A DNA stretch of 12,405 nt from DASPXY01 sp038227745 (GCA_038227745.1 JBBRPS010000255.1:1-12405); one strand, 5' to 3'. Positions 1-7,561 are shown, counted from the stretch's first letter. Program-made: numbers and translations. The notes: generated from the letters alone by a model not told the origin.

Positions 1-173
1 CCGGGTGACGCAGCGTCTTCCACAGATGTTCCGCAGAGGCCGCCGCAGGGCGGGGGCGTCCGGATTGCGCGCCGGGCAGTGCCGAGGCGCCCGCGCAGCT
101 GCGCTGCCCGGCGCCTGCCACGGCGGTTCCTCAACCCTGCCGATTTCTGCTCCCTGTGGCCCCGTCCGCCGTG

Positions 174-179
174 TATGAT
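174..179 (+). promoter_or_regulatory. Possible -10 element upstream of the FHA-SpoIIE gene
   Basis: TATGAT matches the sigma-70 -10 consensus at five of six positions and lies 62 bases before the ATG at 242. No convincing -35 hexamer sits 16-18 bases upstream, so this is only a weak candidate. The rest of 1-241 shows no gene I can recognise. Confidence 0.2.
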
Positions 180-241
180 AGGGTGCCGGTTGACTCCTCG
201 CGTCGTGACCGAAGCCCGTGAGCCCCGTGAAGGAGTACCCC

Positions 242-1813
242 ATGGAATACCTGGAAGTCGTTGACGGACAGGGCAAGCGCCGCCGGATCGCGCTCGACCG
301 GCCGCGCCTGCTCATCGGCCGTGAGCCCACCTGCGACATCCAGCTGCCGCACCCCGGGGTGTCGCGGCGGCACGCCCAGCTGCAGCGCAACGAGCTGGGC
401 CGCTGGCTGTTGCAGGACCTGAGCAGCCGTAACCACATCTTCGTCGAGAACAAGCCCGTCCAGCAGGTCGTCCTCGAACCGCGCCAGCCGTTCCGCATCG
501 CCGAGTTCTGGCTGATGCTCCAGGAGACGCCCCCCCTCCCCGAGCCGGACGTCGATGCCCTCGTGCTGGACGACACCACCGACACCGCCAGCGGGCACGA
601 GTCCGGCTGGCTCGAACAGCTCCAGAGCTTCCAGCGCACCCTCTTCCGCCAGGAGGAGCCGCGCGGCGTGCTGGAGCGGCTGGTGCGCGAGTTCCGGCGC
701 ATCGTCCGGCCGCAGTTCGTCGCCATCGGCCTGGCCCGGCCCGATGGCTACTCCTGGGAGTTGGTCACGCGCGATGACGGCTTTCCCCCCGGCGCGAAGG
801 CCGATCTCGAGGAGGCCGACCGGCGCGTCACCGAGCAGGACGCCAGCTCGATCCAGAGCTGGACGGCGGCGGGACCCGACGACGCGACGCCCTCACCGGT
901 CCCGCCCCTGTGCCTGCTCTTCCCGATGAAGGGCCGCTTGGGCATCATCGGCCACGTCTACCTGCGCGACCCGGCGGTCACGCCCATCGCCCAGCCGGTG
1001 CTGCGCTACCTCAGCCTGCTGGCGACCATGGCCGGCCTGGTCTGGGACAACCAGCAGCTCGGCGCCCTGCGCCTGGCCCAGCGCGAGATGGAGAAGGAGC
1101 TGAACCAGGCACGGCAGATCCAGATCGACCTGTTCCCGCCGACCTTCGAGGTGGACGAGCGCGTGGACGTGTTCGCGGTCAACCTCCCCAGCGCCTTCGT
1201 CAGCGGCGACTACTACGACCTGATCCGCACAGGGCCGGACAGCATCGCGTTCGTGATCGCCGATGCGATGGGGCACGGCATGCCGGCGGCGCTGCTGATG
1301 GCTGCCGTCCGCTCGGCGCTGCGCATGGGCCTGTCGCTCGGCCTGCCGTGGACGGCGGTGTTCCAGGGGTTGGACGAGGTGATCAACCAGGCGCGCGGCG
1401 AGATGTTCGTCACGGGCATCGTCGGCCACCTCGACCTGCACGACCGCTGCCTGCACCTGGTGTCGGCGGGCCACCCGCTGCCGTCGATCCTGGTGGACGG
1501 CGAGCCGGTCGCGATCCCCGAGGCGTGCCAGACGCGGCCGTGGGGCCTGGACATCGAAACGGAGTGGGAGGTGAGCCGGCTGCCGCTGCGCGGCGACGAG
1601 TGGTCGATCCTGTGCTACACCGACGGCGTGACCGACGCCGCCGTGCGTGCCCAGCGCGCCTTCGGGGCCCGCCGCATTCTGACGTACCACCAGCAATACC
1701 ACCGCCGCAGCGCGGAGGACCTGTGCCAGGGGCTGCTGAGCGAGGTGGCGATGAACCCGGGGGGGATGTCGCTGGGCGACGATCAGACGGTGCTGGTGCT
1801 GCGCTCGGTGTGA
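242..1813 (+). CDS. FHA-GAF-SpoIIE (PP2C-type) serine/threonine protein phosphatase
   Basis: This 523-residue protein has three parts. Residues about 5-95 are an FHA phosphothreonine-binding domain with the typical G26-R27, S41-R42-R43-H44 and N64 positions. Residues about 140-270 look like a GAF-type sensor, a weaker call. Residues about 285-523 are a SpoIIE/RsbU-type PP2C phosphatase, with SGDYYDL (321-327), IADAMGHGMPAALLM (339-353), SAGHPLP (408-414), YTDGVTDA (459-466) and DDQTVLVL (513-520). The acidic residues D323, D341, D461 and D513 are where the metal ligands of this family lie. Such enzymes usually dephosphorylate anti-anti-sigma factors or other phosphoproteins in the cytoplasm; the substrate here is unknown. 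I chose ATG 242 because GAAGGAG (229-235) sits six bases ahead. A GTG at 218 would add eight residues but has no ribosome site. The gene stands alone and converges on the TIGR02270-like gene across a large palindrome. Confidence 0.92.
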   Translation: MEYLEVVDGQGKRRRIALDRPRLLIGREPTCDIQLPHPGVSRRHAQLQRNELGRWLLQDLSSRNHIFVENKPVQQVVLEPRQPFRIAEFWLMLQETPPLPEPDVDALVLDDTTDTASGHESGWLEQLQSFQRTLFRQEEPRGVLERLVREFRRIVRPQFVAIGLARPDGYSWELVTRDDGFPPGAKADLEEADRRVTEQDASSIQSWTAAGPDDATPSPVPPLCLLFPMKGRLGIIGHVYLRDPAVTPIAQPVLRYLSLLATMAGLVWDNQQLGALRLAQREMEKELNQARQIQIDLFPPTFEVDERVDVFAVNLPSAFVSGDYYDLIRTGPDSIAFVIADAMGHGMPAALLMAAVRSALRMGLSLGLPWTAVFQGLDEVINQARGEMFVTGIVGHLDLHDRCLHLVSAGHPLPSILVDGEPVAIPEACQTRPWGLDIETEWEVSRLPLRGDEWSILCYTDGVTDAAVRAQRAFGARRILTYHQQYHRRSAEDLCQGLLSEVAMNPGGMSLGDDQTVLVLRSV

Positions 1814-1834
1814 GGCCGGACGGGTTGGAGTGGT

Positions 1835-1912
1835 GGCGAACGGCCGGCGTGAGCCGGCTGGTCCGGCACACTGTTCGGGGCTGGACCAGCCGGCTCACAC
1901 CGGCCGTTCGCC
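1835..1912. repeat. 78-bp palindrome between convergent genes (probable bidirectional terminator or repeat element)
   Basis: Two 30-base arms, 1835-1864 and 1883-1912, are reverse complements at 29 of 30 positions around an 18-base loop. Each arm contains its own smaller hairpin, GCCGGC-GTGA-GCCGGC on the left arm. The element begins 21 bases after the phosphatase stop and ends 13 bases before the stop of the convergent TIGR02270-like gene. It could therefore end transcription from both sides. No T-tract follows either arm, so it is not a classical intrinsic terminator. Confidence 0.85.
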
Positions 1913-1925
1913 CCTGTAAACCGCG

Positions 1926-3161
1926 CTACATCTGCGGGAACACTTCGAGGTCGGCGAGTCGCCCCGCCCAGCGGCCCTCGAACCGGGCGCGGAGCCGCTC
2001 CTCCCAGAGCGACTCGCGGTCCAGTTGCGCGAGCACGTCTTCCGCGGCGCCGTGGCTCAGGTCGAACCCGCGGCACCAGCGCGTCCCCGCCGTGAACCGC
2101 TCCCGTACGCCGTCCCAGGACGCGCGCGCCCGCGCCGCGTCGGGCAGGTGTACCTCGTCGAGGAACTCCTGCTCAAACTCGTCCGGTTCGCGGCCGCCTT
2201 CGGGAGGCAACGGCACCCTCTCCCCGGAGTCCACCGACAGGCCCGTGATCCTCGCGAACGCGCGGCCGGCCGCCACGGCGGTGCGGACGTCGGGGTTCGC
2301 CATCGCCTCCAGCAGGTCGTCCACGACGCCGGGGTGTCCGAACGCGCCGAGGGCCTCGAAGCGCTGAGATCCCAGGGCGAGTGACCTGCCGGCTTGACGG
2401 ATCGCGTTGAGGTTCGTTGGGGTGCCCAGGATGGCGAGCAGTCGAAGCACGTCGGCGATGTCGGGCGCCGGCCGCGCGGCGAGAAGGCGACAGTATTCCA
2501 GCGCTTCACGGTTGCCGTTCCACGCTGCTGCCCACGGCACCTCGCGCCGTACCCGCGGATCCTCGTCGGCCAGGCCTTCACGGTACTCCACGAGGTTCAG
2601 CGGCTCACGGCGGAGCGCGGCGACCTGCCACGCAGCGCGGCGCACTTCCGGCGTCTCATCGAAACACGCGAGGCTGCGCCCGAGCGGCAGCGGGCTGAGG
2701 TCGTCGGGCCAGCGGAAAACGAGGACGCGCGCCGCGGCGACGCCGGTCGGTGAGGCGGACCCGAACAGGGCATACTGGAGCGGTCGCATCAGCGCCGTCG
2801 AGGCCCCGTGGCAGAGCGCCTGGCACAGCCCCGCGCGTGCCGCCCCCACCGCCTGGAGGAAGGCGTCCAGGACGGCGGCACTTTCCGCCTTTTTATCCGA
2901 TCGCAGAAGAGGATAGGCGGCGGCGAAGGCGCGGTTCGCGTGGTCCGCCGTCAGCCGCGCGCGCAAGAACGACAGCGCGGGTTCGCCCCCGGCAAGGAGT
3001 CCCTGGACTTGCCCCTCGATGCGGGCTTCGAGGTGAGCCAGGTCGGCCGACGTGTACGCGGGGGAGCGCAGCGCCGTCTGGCGCTGGCCCCAGAGGAACT
3101 CCAGTTCCTCGTAGTGGTCTTCGAGGGCGTGCAGAGGTAGCGCGGCGTGCGGTTCGGGCAT
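1926..3161 (-). CDS. TIGR02270-like HEAT-type protein of the spike cluster
   Basis: This 411-residue soluble protein matches the pattern of the TIGR02270 family, which often travels with type VI secretion genes; its biochemical role is not established. The N-terminus (H15-Y-E-E-L-E-F-L-W, 16-24) and the C-terminal block (about 285-365: ANPDVRTAVAAGRAFARITG, then L339-P-D-A and FTAGTRW) are the recognisable parts. Between them, about 140-280 is a run of short paired helices like HEAT repeats (for example DETPEVRRAAWQVAALR). I place the start at ATG 3161 because the family-like sequence begins there. An upstream extension to 3236 would overlap the previous gene and has unrelated low-complexity sequence. 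No clear Shine-Dalgarno precedes ATG 3161, and the previous stop lies only 10 bases away, so translational coupling is likely. It is the last gene of the operon. A scaffold or adaptor role is inference. Confidence 0.82.
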   Translation of the reverse strand: MPEPHAALPLHALEDHYEELEFLWGQRQTALRSPAYTSADLAHLEARIEGQVQGLLAGGEPALSFLRARLTADHANRAFAAAYPLLRSDKKAESAAVLDAFLQAVGAARAGLCQALCHGASTALMRPLQYALFGSASPTGVAAARVLVFRWPDDLSPLPLGRSLACFDETPEVRRAAWQVAALRREPLNLVEYREGLADEDPRVRREVPWAAAWNGNREALEYCRLLAARPAPDIADVLRLLAILGTPTNLNAIRQAGRSLALGSQRFEALGAFGHPGVVDDLLEAMANPDVRTAVAAGRAFARITGLSVDSGERVPLPPEGGREPDEFEQEFLDEVHLPDAARARASWDGVRERFTAGTRWCRGFDLSHGAAEDVLAQLDRESLWEERLRARFEGRWAGRLADLEVFPQM

Positions 3162-3171
3162 GGTGCGGCGA

Positions 3172-3660
3172 TCAGTTGATGGCGACGGTGCCGCCCTTGA
3201 TCTTGGCGGTGTTCTCGCCGCGGGCCACGATGTCATTGCCGCGGATCAGCACCTTGCCGTCCTGGCGCAGCTCGACGGAACTTTCGCCGCACCTGAGCGT
3301 GAGCATCTCGCCCGCTTCGAGCACAACGCGCTCGGGGGGAGCGGCCTGCTCGGGGGCAGGGCGGTATCGGCCGACGCGCCCCAGGACGCAGCCGTTCTGC
3401 CCGACCCCGCCGGGCGGCGTCACGAGCACCAGGTCGCCCGGGGCCAGCCGCAGGCTGCCGTTCGCAGCGGTTTCGAGGAAGTCGCAGCGGATCCGGGTGT
3501 CGGCGTCCGGCGGCACGACCACCTCGATCTCTCCGCTCGGCAGCAGCTCCACGATCAACCCGCGGACGAGGGCGGGAGCCCCGGCCCGGTTGGGGGCGGA
3601 TGCGTCCCCGATCACCTGTTCGAGGACCAGGGTATGGATTTCGGCGTCCTGTCGGCTCAT
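3172..3660 (-). CDS. DUF6484-like spike-associated protein
   Basis: This 162-residue protein has a small beta-rich domain (about 30-97, containing RGLIVELLPSGEIEVVVP and APGDLVLVTPPGG). Its C-terminal beta segment (about 118-162) contains LTLRCGESSVELRQDGKVL and ends GGTVAIN. The layout fits DUF6484, a family found in type VI secretion clusters. The C-terminal segment resembles the end of the VgrG in this operon: L-R-C-G-E-S-S-V-E-L-R-Q matches L-K-V-G-Q-S-S-I-K-L-D-Q, and VgrG ends GGITMIN. It may therefore pack as a related beta-prism near the spike tip, which is inference. ATG 3660 is preceded by GGAGAAG. It lies 14 bases after the PAAR gene and 10 bases before the TIGR02270-like gene. Confidence 0.75.
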   Translation of the reverse strand: MSRQDAEIHTLVLEQVIGDASAPNRAGAPALVRGLIVELLPSGEIEVVVPPDADTRIRCDFLETAANGSLRLAPGDLVLVTPPGGVGQNGCVLGRVGRYRPAPEQAAPPERVVLEAGEMLTLRCGESSVELRQDGKVLIRGNDIVARGENTAKIKGGTVAIN

Positions 3661-3674
3661 GTCGCTTCTCCGAG

Positions 3675-3965
3675 TTACCCGATCAGCACCGTCGGGTATC
3701 CCATGACAATCGCCCCGCCGTGGGCGGTCAGGTCGCCCAGGCGGGCGGCCGGCATCCCACCGATCAGCACGGTGAAACTTCCCAGCGCGATCACGTCCGG
3801 CGGCCCGACGCACACGGCCATGTCGCCGACGCGCGCCGCGGGCATCCCGCCGATCAGCACCGGGATACCGCCCGGCGGCAGGATCGGGCCGCCCACGTGC
3901 GGCACCAGGACGGTCACCAGCGCACACACGTGCATGTCTCCCACCCGTGCCGCAGGCATTCCCAT
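3675..3965 (-). CDS. PAAR-domain spike tip protein
   Basis: This 96-residue protein is almost entirely a PAAR domain, the sharp cone that caps a VgrG trimer in type VI secretion. It shows three repeats of the form M-P-A-A-R-(V/L)-G-D at 3-10, 41-48 and 71-78. Four residues match the usual zinc ligands in order: H12, H23, C52 and H82. Each repeat is followed by a V-L-I-G-type strand. There is no N- or C-terminal extension, so any toxin would have to be a separate protein rather than fused to the tip. ATG 3965 has AAAGGAG eight bases upstream; a second in-frame ATG two codons later is less well placed. It lies in the same operon as vgrG, which supports the assignment. Confidence 0.93.
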   Translation of the reverse strand: MGMPAARVGDMHVCALVTVLVPHVGGPILPPGGIPVLIGGMPAARVGDMAVCVGPPDVIALGSFTVLIGGMPAARLGDLTAHGGAIVMGYPTVLIG

Positions 3966-4023
3966 GAGGTCGCTCCTTTACCCGGGGACGACAAACCTGT
4001 CCAAAAACCGGCCTCGGCGGCCT

Positions 4024-4608
4024 TCAACCTTCCGGCGTCTGCCAGCGGTTGGTGCCCCGGGCCACGTCTTCCCCCAGTTGAAAGAATCGGCGATATTTAT
4101 CCACCGCCTTCTCCGGCTCGATGACCACGGCGGCGAGGAGGACCGCTCCGGCGACCCCTTGCCCCGTCAGGTGCTCCGCCGGCGGAATCGCCTTGACGTG
4201 TGGCGGACCGAGGCTGCCGCCGCTCCAGAAGGCCGCCACCGCCGCGATCCCCGCGGGCGTCCCCAACCCCGCCGCCTCGGCGGCCGCGAACGCCGCCCGC
4301 CGGTTGTCCTCGTCTGGGGTCGTCGCCCACCTCTCCGCGGCCTGCAGGGCGGCGGCGCCCGCTGCCGGCAGGCCCCGGCCGTAAGCCTCGCGGACGCAGA
4401 GGCACCCCCACCACACCGCTTCCCGCTTCGGCAGCGCGTGCGCCAGGAAGCGTACGGCATCCAGATACTGGTGCTGGCCGATGAGCACTTCGAGATACTG
4501 CTCCGCCGTCAGGCCCTCCGCGAGCAGTCGGCCCGCGTCTTCTCCGAGCGGAAAGTGCTTGCAGACCTCGACGGCCGTCCTGCCACACCTCAGCGCGCCG
4601 GCGATCAT
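4024..4608 (-). CDS. DUF6931-like protein of the spike cluster
   Basis: This 194-residue, alanine-rich, mostly helical protein has no signal peptide or membrane segment. Its most distinctive parts are FLAHALPKREAVWWGCLCVR (54-73), AAFWSGGSLGPP (125-136) and HLTGQGVAGAVLLAAV (146-161), which match my recollection of DUF6931, a family seen beside vgrG and PAAR genes. Its function is not known. Its position directly after vgrG is where type VI clusters often carry adaptors or chaperones that load cargo, so that role is a reasonable guess. ATG 4608 is preceded by GAGGAG five bases upstream, and the gap to the vgrG stop is only 20 bases. The 58-base gap to the PAAR gene is the longest within this part of the operon. 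Confidence 0.75.
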   Translation of the reverse strand: MIAGALRCGRTAVEVCKHFPLGEDAGRLLAEGLTAEQYLEVLIGQHQYLDAVRFLAHALPKREAVWWGCLCVREAYGRGLPAAGAAALQAAERWATTPDEDNRRAAFAAAEAAGLGTPAGIAAVAAFWSGGSLGPPHVKAIPPAEHLTGQGVAGAVLLAAVVIEPEKAVDKYRRFFQLGEDVARGTNRWQTPEG

Positions 4609-4628
4609 GGCGTCTCCTCGCTTCGGGA

Positions 4629-6647
4629 TCAGTTGATCATGGTGATGCCGCCCTTGGCGGTCAGCATCGCGTCGCCCTTGACCGTCGTCATCAGCCCCTT
4701 GACCTCGGTCGTGATCTGGCCCTCGATTGTCACCATCATCCCCTTGATGGTGACGCCCATCTGGTCCAGCTTGATGCTGCTCTGGCCGACCTTCAGTTCG
4801 ATCGACTGCATCGCCTCCGTGGTGCTGGCGCCCAGGGCGAGCTTCGTCGTCTGGTTGCCCATCTTGATCGTGAGCGTGTCGTTGCCCATGTCGATCTTGA
4901 CTTCCCGGTTGCCCATCTTGATCTGATGGGTGTCATTGCCGGTGCTCACGACGACCGTGCGGTTGCCCTTCTCGACGGTGACGGCCTCGTTGCCGGTCTT
5001 GACCGTCTCGGTGCGGTCCTTCCAGATCTCGATCGTCTGGCTGCCTTCCTCGGCCTTGCTGCTGCCCACGGTCAGGCTATCGTTGTTCTCGACGACGCGC
5101 GTGAAGTTCTTCTCGGCGTGGAAGTAGATCTCTTCGGACCCCTTCTTGTCCTCGAAGCGGAGTTCGTTGAAATTGTCCGGCGTTCCTTTCAGGCTGCTCC
5201 GGCTCTTGACGCCGCTCTGCGTCTTCTTGTCGGGCAGCTTGTACGGCGGCATGTATTCGGCGTTGTAAACGCTGCCGACGATGATCGGCTGGTCGGGGTC
5301 GCCCTCGAGGAAGGCGACGATCACCTCCTGGCCGATGCGCGGGATGTGGATCGTGCCCCACTGCTTGCCCGCCCACGGCGTGCCGACGCGGACCCAGCAC
5401 GAACTGTTCTCATCCTTCTTGCCCTCGCGGTCCCAGTGGAACTGCACGCGCACCCGCGCGTACTTGTCCGTGTCGATCTCTTCCCCCTTCAGGCCGACGA
5501 CCACCGCCGTCTGCGCCCCCTGGACGACGGGTTTGACGGCGCTCCGCGCCGGGCGGAACGGCACCGCGGCCGGGATGGCGGTGAAGGTGTTGTCGTAGGT
5601 GGCGCCCGCGCCGGTGCCGAGGTTGTTCGTCGCCGAGTGGCTGACCTGCGTGAGGACGTACGGGCCGTTCAGGTCGGCGCGGCGGTGCTCGACCAGCTCG
5701 AACTTGTAGCCCGGCACAAAGGCGCGGCAGCTGCCGGCCCCGTTGACGACCTTGTGGAACGCCTCCTCGCCCTGTATGCCCAGCTTGGCGGTGCGCTCGC
5801 CGTCGGGCCGCACCTTGCCGGCCTTGTCGTCGCCGTCGAAGCGCTTGGCGTAGTAGCCCGGATAGTCGTACAGCTCGAAGTTGCTGTTGCCGGCCACCTG
5901 CACGGCGCTGGGCGCGGTGACCCGCAGGTTGTTGCTCGGTGTCTGGAAGTAGTAGTCGCTCAGGGTGTACTTGCCCGGCTCGAACTCCTGTTCGAGGTGC
6001 CAGCGCGTGACGTAGTCCACCTCCTGGTTCCCCCCCGAGAGGTAGCCGTAGCGGGCCTCGGCCTGGTTGGGGCAGGGCTGGTGAACTCCCGGGTGGTTGC
6101 CGATGACGAGCGTGTGCTTCGCGTTGGCGTGCTCGAAGAAGTAGAAGATGCCCTCCTCCTCCATCAGTCGCGACACGAAGTTGAAGTCCGTCTCGCGGTA
6201 CTGCACGCAGTATTCGCGCGGCTCGAACGTCCCCTGCAGCTGCAACTTGAAGTCGGTGAAGCCCAGGTCCTTGAAGATCTGCTGGATGATGTCGGGGACG
6301 TTCTTGCGCTGGAAGATGCGGCAGTCGGTGGTGCGCGTCAGGAACCACAGCCAGGGCACCACCTCGGCGTAGTAGTGAGACACGCGCGAATCGACGTCGC
6401 CCTGCGAGAAGCGGCTGACGAAGCCGTTGAGGTAGCGGTACTTCGTCCCGGCCAGCTCGATGGCGATGGTGACGTTCTGCCCCACCAGGGCGTTCAGGGC
6501 GATATCCTTCTTCTCGGACACGAGCACGAGCTGGAAGCGGAACAGGCTGGAGATGCCCTCGGAGCCTTCGAGGGTCTCGACCAGCAGCACGTCCGCGCCG
6601 AGGGGCGTGCCGAGAGACACCAGACGATCCTGCTGCAACAATGCCAT
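4629..6647 (-). CDS. vgrG: VgrG (TssI) spike protein, type VI secretion
   Basis: This 672-residue protein is a complete VgrG. Residues about 8-370 are the gp27-like part, including the diagnostic YRETDFNFVSRLMEEEGIF (150-168). Residues about 381-462 are the gp5 OB-fold (VQFHWDREGK at 401-410, IPRIGQEVIVAFLEGDPDQP at 435-454). Residues about 493-672 form the triple-stranded beta-helix needle. Within it, G-N pairs recur every nine residues at 552, 561, 570, 579, 588 and 597. The protein ends GGITMIN with no added effector domain, so it should act as a carrier rather than an evolved VgrG toxin. It would trimerise, receive the PAAR cone and be pushed into a target cell by a contractile sheath. 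ATG 6647 has GGGAG six bases upstream. It is the second gene of the operon, 86 bases after the deaminase-like gene. Confidence 0.97.
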   Translation of the reverse strand: MALLQQDRLVSLGTPLGADVLLVETLEGSEGISSLFRFQLVLVSEKKDIALNALVGQNVTIAIELAGTKYRYLNGFVSRFSQGDVDSRVSHYYAEVVPWLWFLTRTTDCRIFQRKNVPDIIQQIFKDLGFTDFKLQLQGTFEPREYCVQYRETDFNFVSRLMEEEGIFYFFEHANAKHTLVIGNHPGVHQPCPNQAEARYGYLSGGNQEVDYVTRWHLEQEFEPGKYTLSDYYFQTPSNNLRVTAPSAVQVAGNSNFELYDYPGYYAKRFDGDDKAGKVRPDGERTAKLGIQGEEAFHKVVNGAGSCRAFVPGYKFELVEHRRADLNGPYVLTQVSHSATNNLGTGAGATYDNTFTAIPAAVPFRPARSAVKPVVQGAQTAVVVGLKGEEIDTDKYARVRVQFHWDREGKKDENSSCWVRVGTPWAGKQWGTIHIPRIGQEVIVAFLEGDPDQPIIVGSVYNAEYMPPYKLPDKKTQSGVKSRSSLKGTPDNFNELRFEDKKGSEEIYFHAEKNFTRVVENNDSLTVGSSKAEEGSQTIEIWKDRTETVKTGNEAVTVEKGNRTVVVSTGNDTHQIKMGNREVKIDMGNDTLTIKMGNQTTKLALGASTTEAMQSIELKVGQSSIKLDQMGVTIKGMMVTIEGQITTEVKGLMTTVKGDAMLTAKGGITMIN

Positions 6648-6699
6648 GAGGACTCCCGTCGCATTTCAGCCTTCCACCGCTCCCGCAGTACCGCGAATC

Positions 6700-6716
6700 C
6701 ACCCGGTACACGGGTG
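6700..6716. repeat. Short hairpin between the deaminase-like gene and vgrG
   Basis: CACCCG and CGGGTG form six-base arms around GTACA in the 86-base gap. No T-tract follows on the minus strand, so it does not look like a terminator. It might stabilise or process the transcript. Confidence 0.3.
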
Positions 6717-6733
6717 AGCTTACCGGAGCCTTC

Positions 6734-7561
6734 TCACACCAGCGCGTGCCCCAGGATGCTCCCGGCCTTGACGGCGGCGTCGAGGGCGCGGAGATCGGTC
6801 GCCTTCTCCGGGTTGACGGCCTCGTAGACCTGGCCATAGTGGATCCAGCCGATGCGCCACCGGAAGCCGGCGATCCCCGGCACCGGCGCCCCGGGGCCCT
6901 TCGCCGGCCGGCCGCGCACGCGCAGGACGGCCTCCTCGACGTGCGCCGCCAGGGCGGCGTAGGTGCGGCTGCAGTAGCCGCACGGGCTGTCGGTGCCGTA
7001 GACGTGGACCACCTCGCTCACGTCGTGCCGCATCAGGTAGGAGGCCATGCGCGCCTCGGCCTCGGTGACCTGGAAGGCGACGCCCAGTGTGCGGCGCATC
7101 CGCAGCATGTCCAGCTCGTGCCGGTCGGTCAGCTGCCGCGACTCCGGCTCGATCTCCTGCAGGTCCGGCTCCAGACGCTTTGCCTCGCGCAGGAACTCGA
7201 GGTAGACGCCCGAGCGGTCCTTGGCGCGCCACGAGTTCGCCAGCTCCAGGGTGCGGGCGCCCACCTTGCGCACCGCCCGGGCGATGTTCATGCCGCTCGT
7301 GGAGCAGACGTATTTCACGCTCTTCATCCCCGAGTGCCAGAAGCCGAGCACGACCAGGTCGCGGTAGCTGTCGGTGTACAGGCGCTGCCCGAGGGAGGTC
7401 TCGGCCTCGTCCTCGGCGCGGGGGTGGCCGCTGCCGATGTCGTGCTGGCTGCGGACGGCGGCGCGGTAGATTCTGCGGTGGGCGCGGAGCAGCGCGTGGT
7501 AAACGCGCTCCGCGACCACCTTCACCTCTTTCGCCTTGTTCGTCGCGTCGGCCTGTGCCAT
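6734..7561 (-). CDS. Deaminase-like protein, candidate spike cargo (first gene of the spike operon)
   Basis: I do not recognise the full family of this 275-residue protein. Its C-terminal part has the layout of the cytidine-deaminase fold. A helix carries E167-A168-E169 (FQVTEAEARMASYLM, 163-177), a strand follows (SEVVHVYGT, 182-190), and then comes P193-C194-G195-Y196-C197 at the start of the next helix. In deaminases, (H/C/D)xE and PCxxC hold the zinc and the proton-shuttling glutamate. Here E169 and both cysteines are present, but the first ligand is Glu rather than His, which is unusual. The N-terminal 160 residues are helical and unassigned, with no signal peptide. ATG 7561 follows GGAGGGCGGGAAGGG and lies downstream of a candidate promoter. 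An in-frame upstream extension would only add prepilin debris. Its place at the head of the vgrG operon suggests cargo, an adaptor or an unrelated passenger. No obvious immunity gene is adjacent. Confidence 0.6.
   Translation of the reverse strand: MAQADATNKAKEVKVVAERVYHALLRAHRRIYRAAVRSQHDIGSGHPRAEDEAETSLGQRLYTDSYRDLVVLGFWHSGMKSVKYVCSTSGMNIARAVRKVGARTLELANSWRAKDRSGVYLEFLREAKRLEPDLQEIEPESRQLTDRHELDMLRMRRTLGVAFQVTEAEARMASYLMRHDVSEVVHVYGTDSPCGYCSRTYAALAAHVEEAVLRVRGRPAKGPGAPVPGIAGFRWRIGWIHYGQVYEAVNPEKATDLRALDAAVKAGSILGHALV

Noticed and set aside
1..241. Possible gene end on the minus strand at the left edge (A-E-H-L-W-K-T-L-R-H-P)
   Set aside because: Only a short stretch looks protein-like and no start, stop or family match could be established.
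910..2367. A 485-codon plus-strand frame overlapping the phosphatase and the palindrome
   Set aside because: It is an Arg/Pro/Ala-rich shadow in a different frame of the SpoIIE domain, and runs through the intergenic palindrome.
3160..4926. A 588-codon plus-strand open frame across the PAAR, DUF6484-like and DUF6931-like genes
   Set aside because: It crosses several real genes on the other strand that have ribosome sites and family motifs. Its own translation only mirrors their repeats.
4926..6827. A 633-codon open frame on the plus strand opposite vgrG
   Set aside because: It is antisense to an unmistakable VgrG, its translation is low-complexity and Ala/Val/Asp-rich, and it matches no family. 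Long antisense frames are expected at this GC content.
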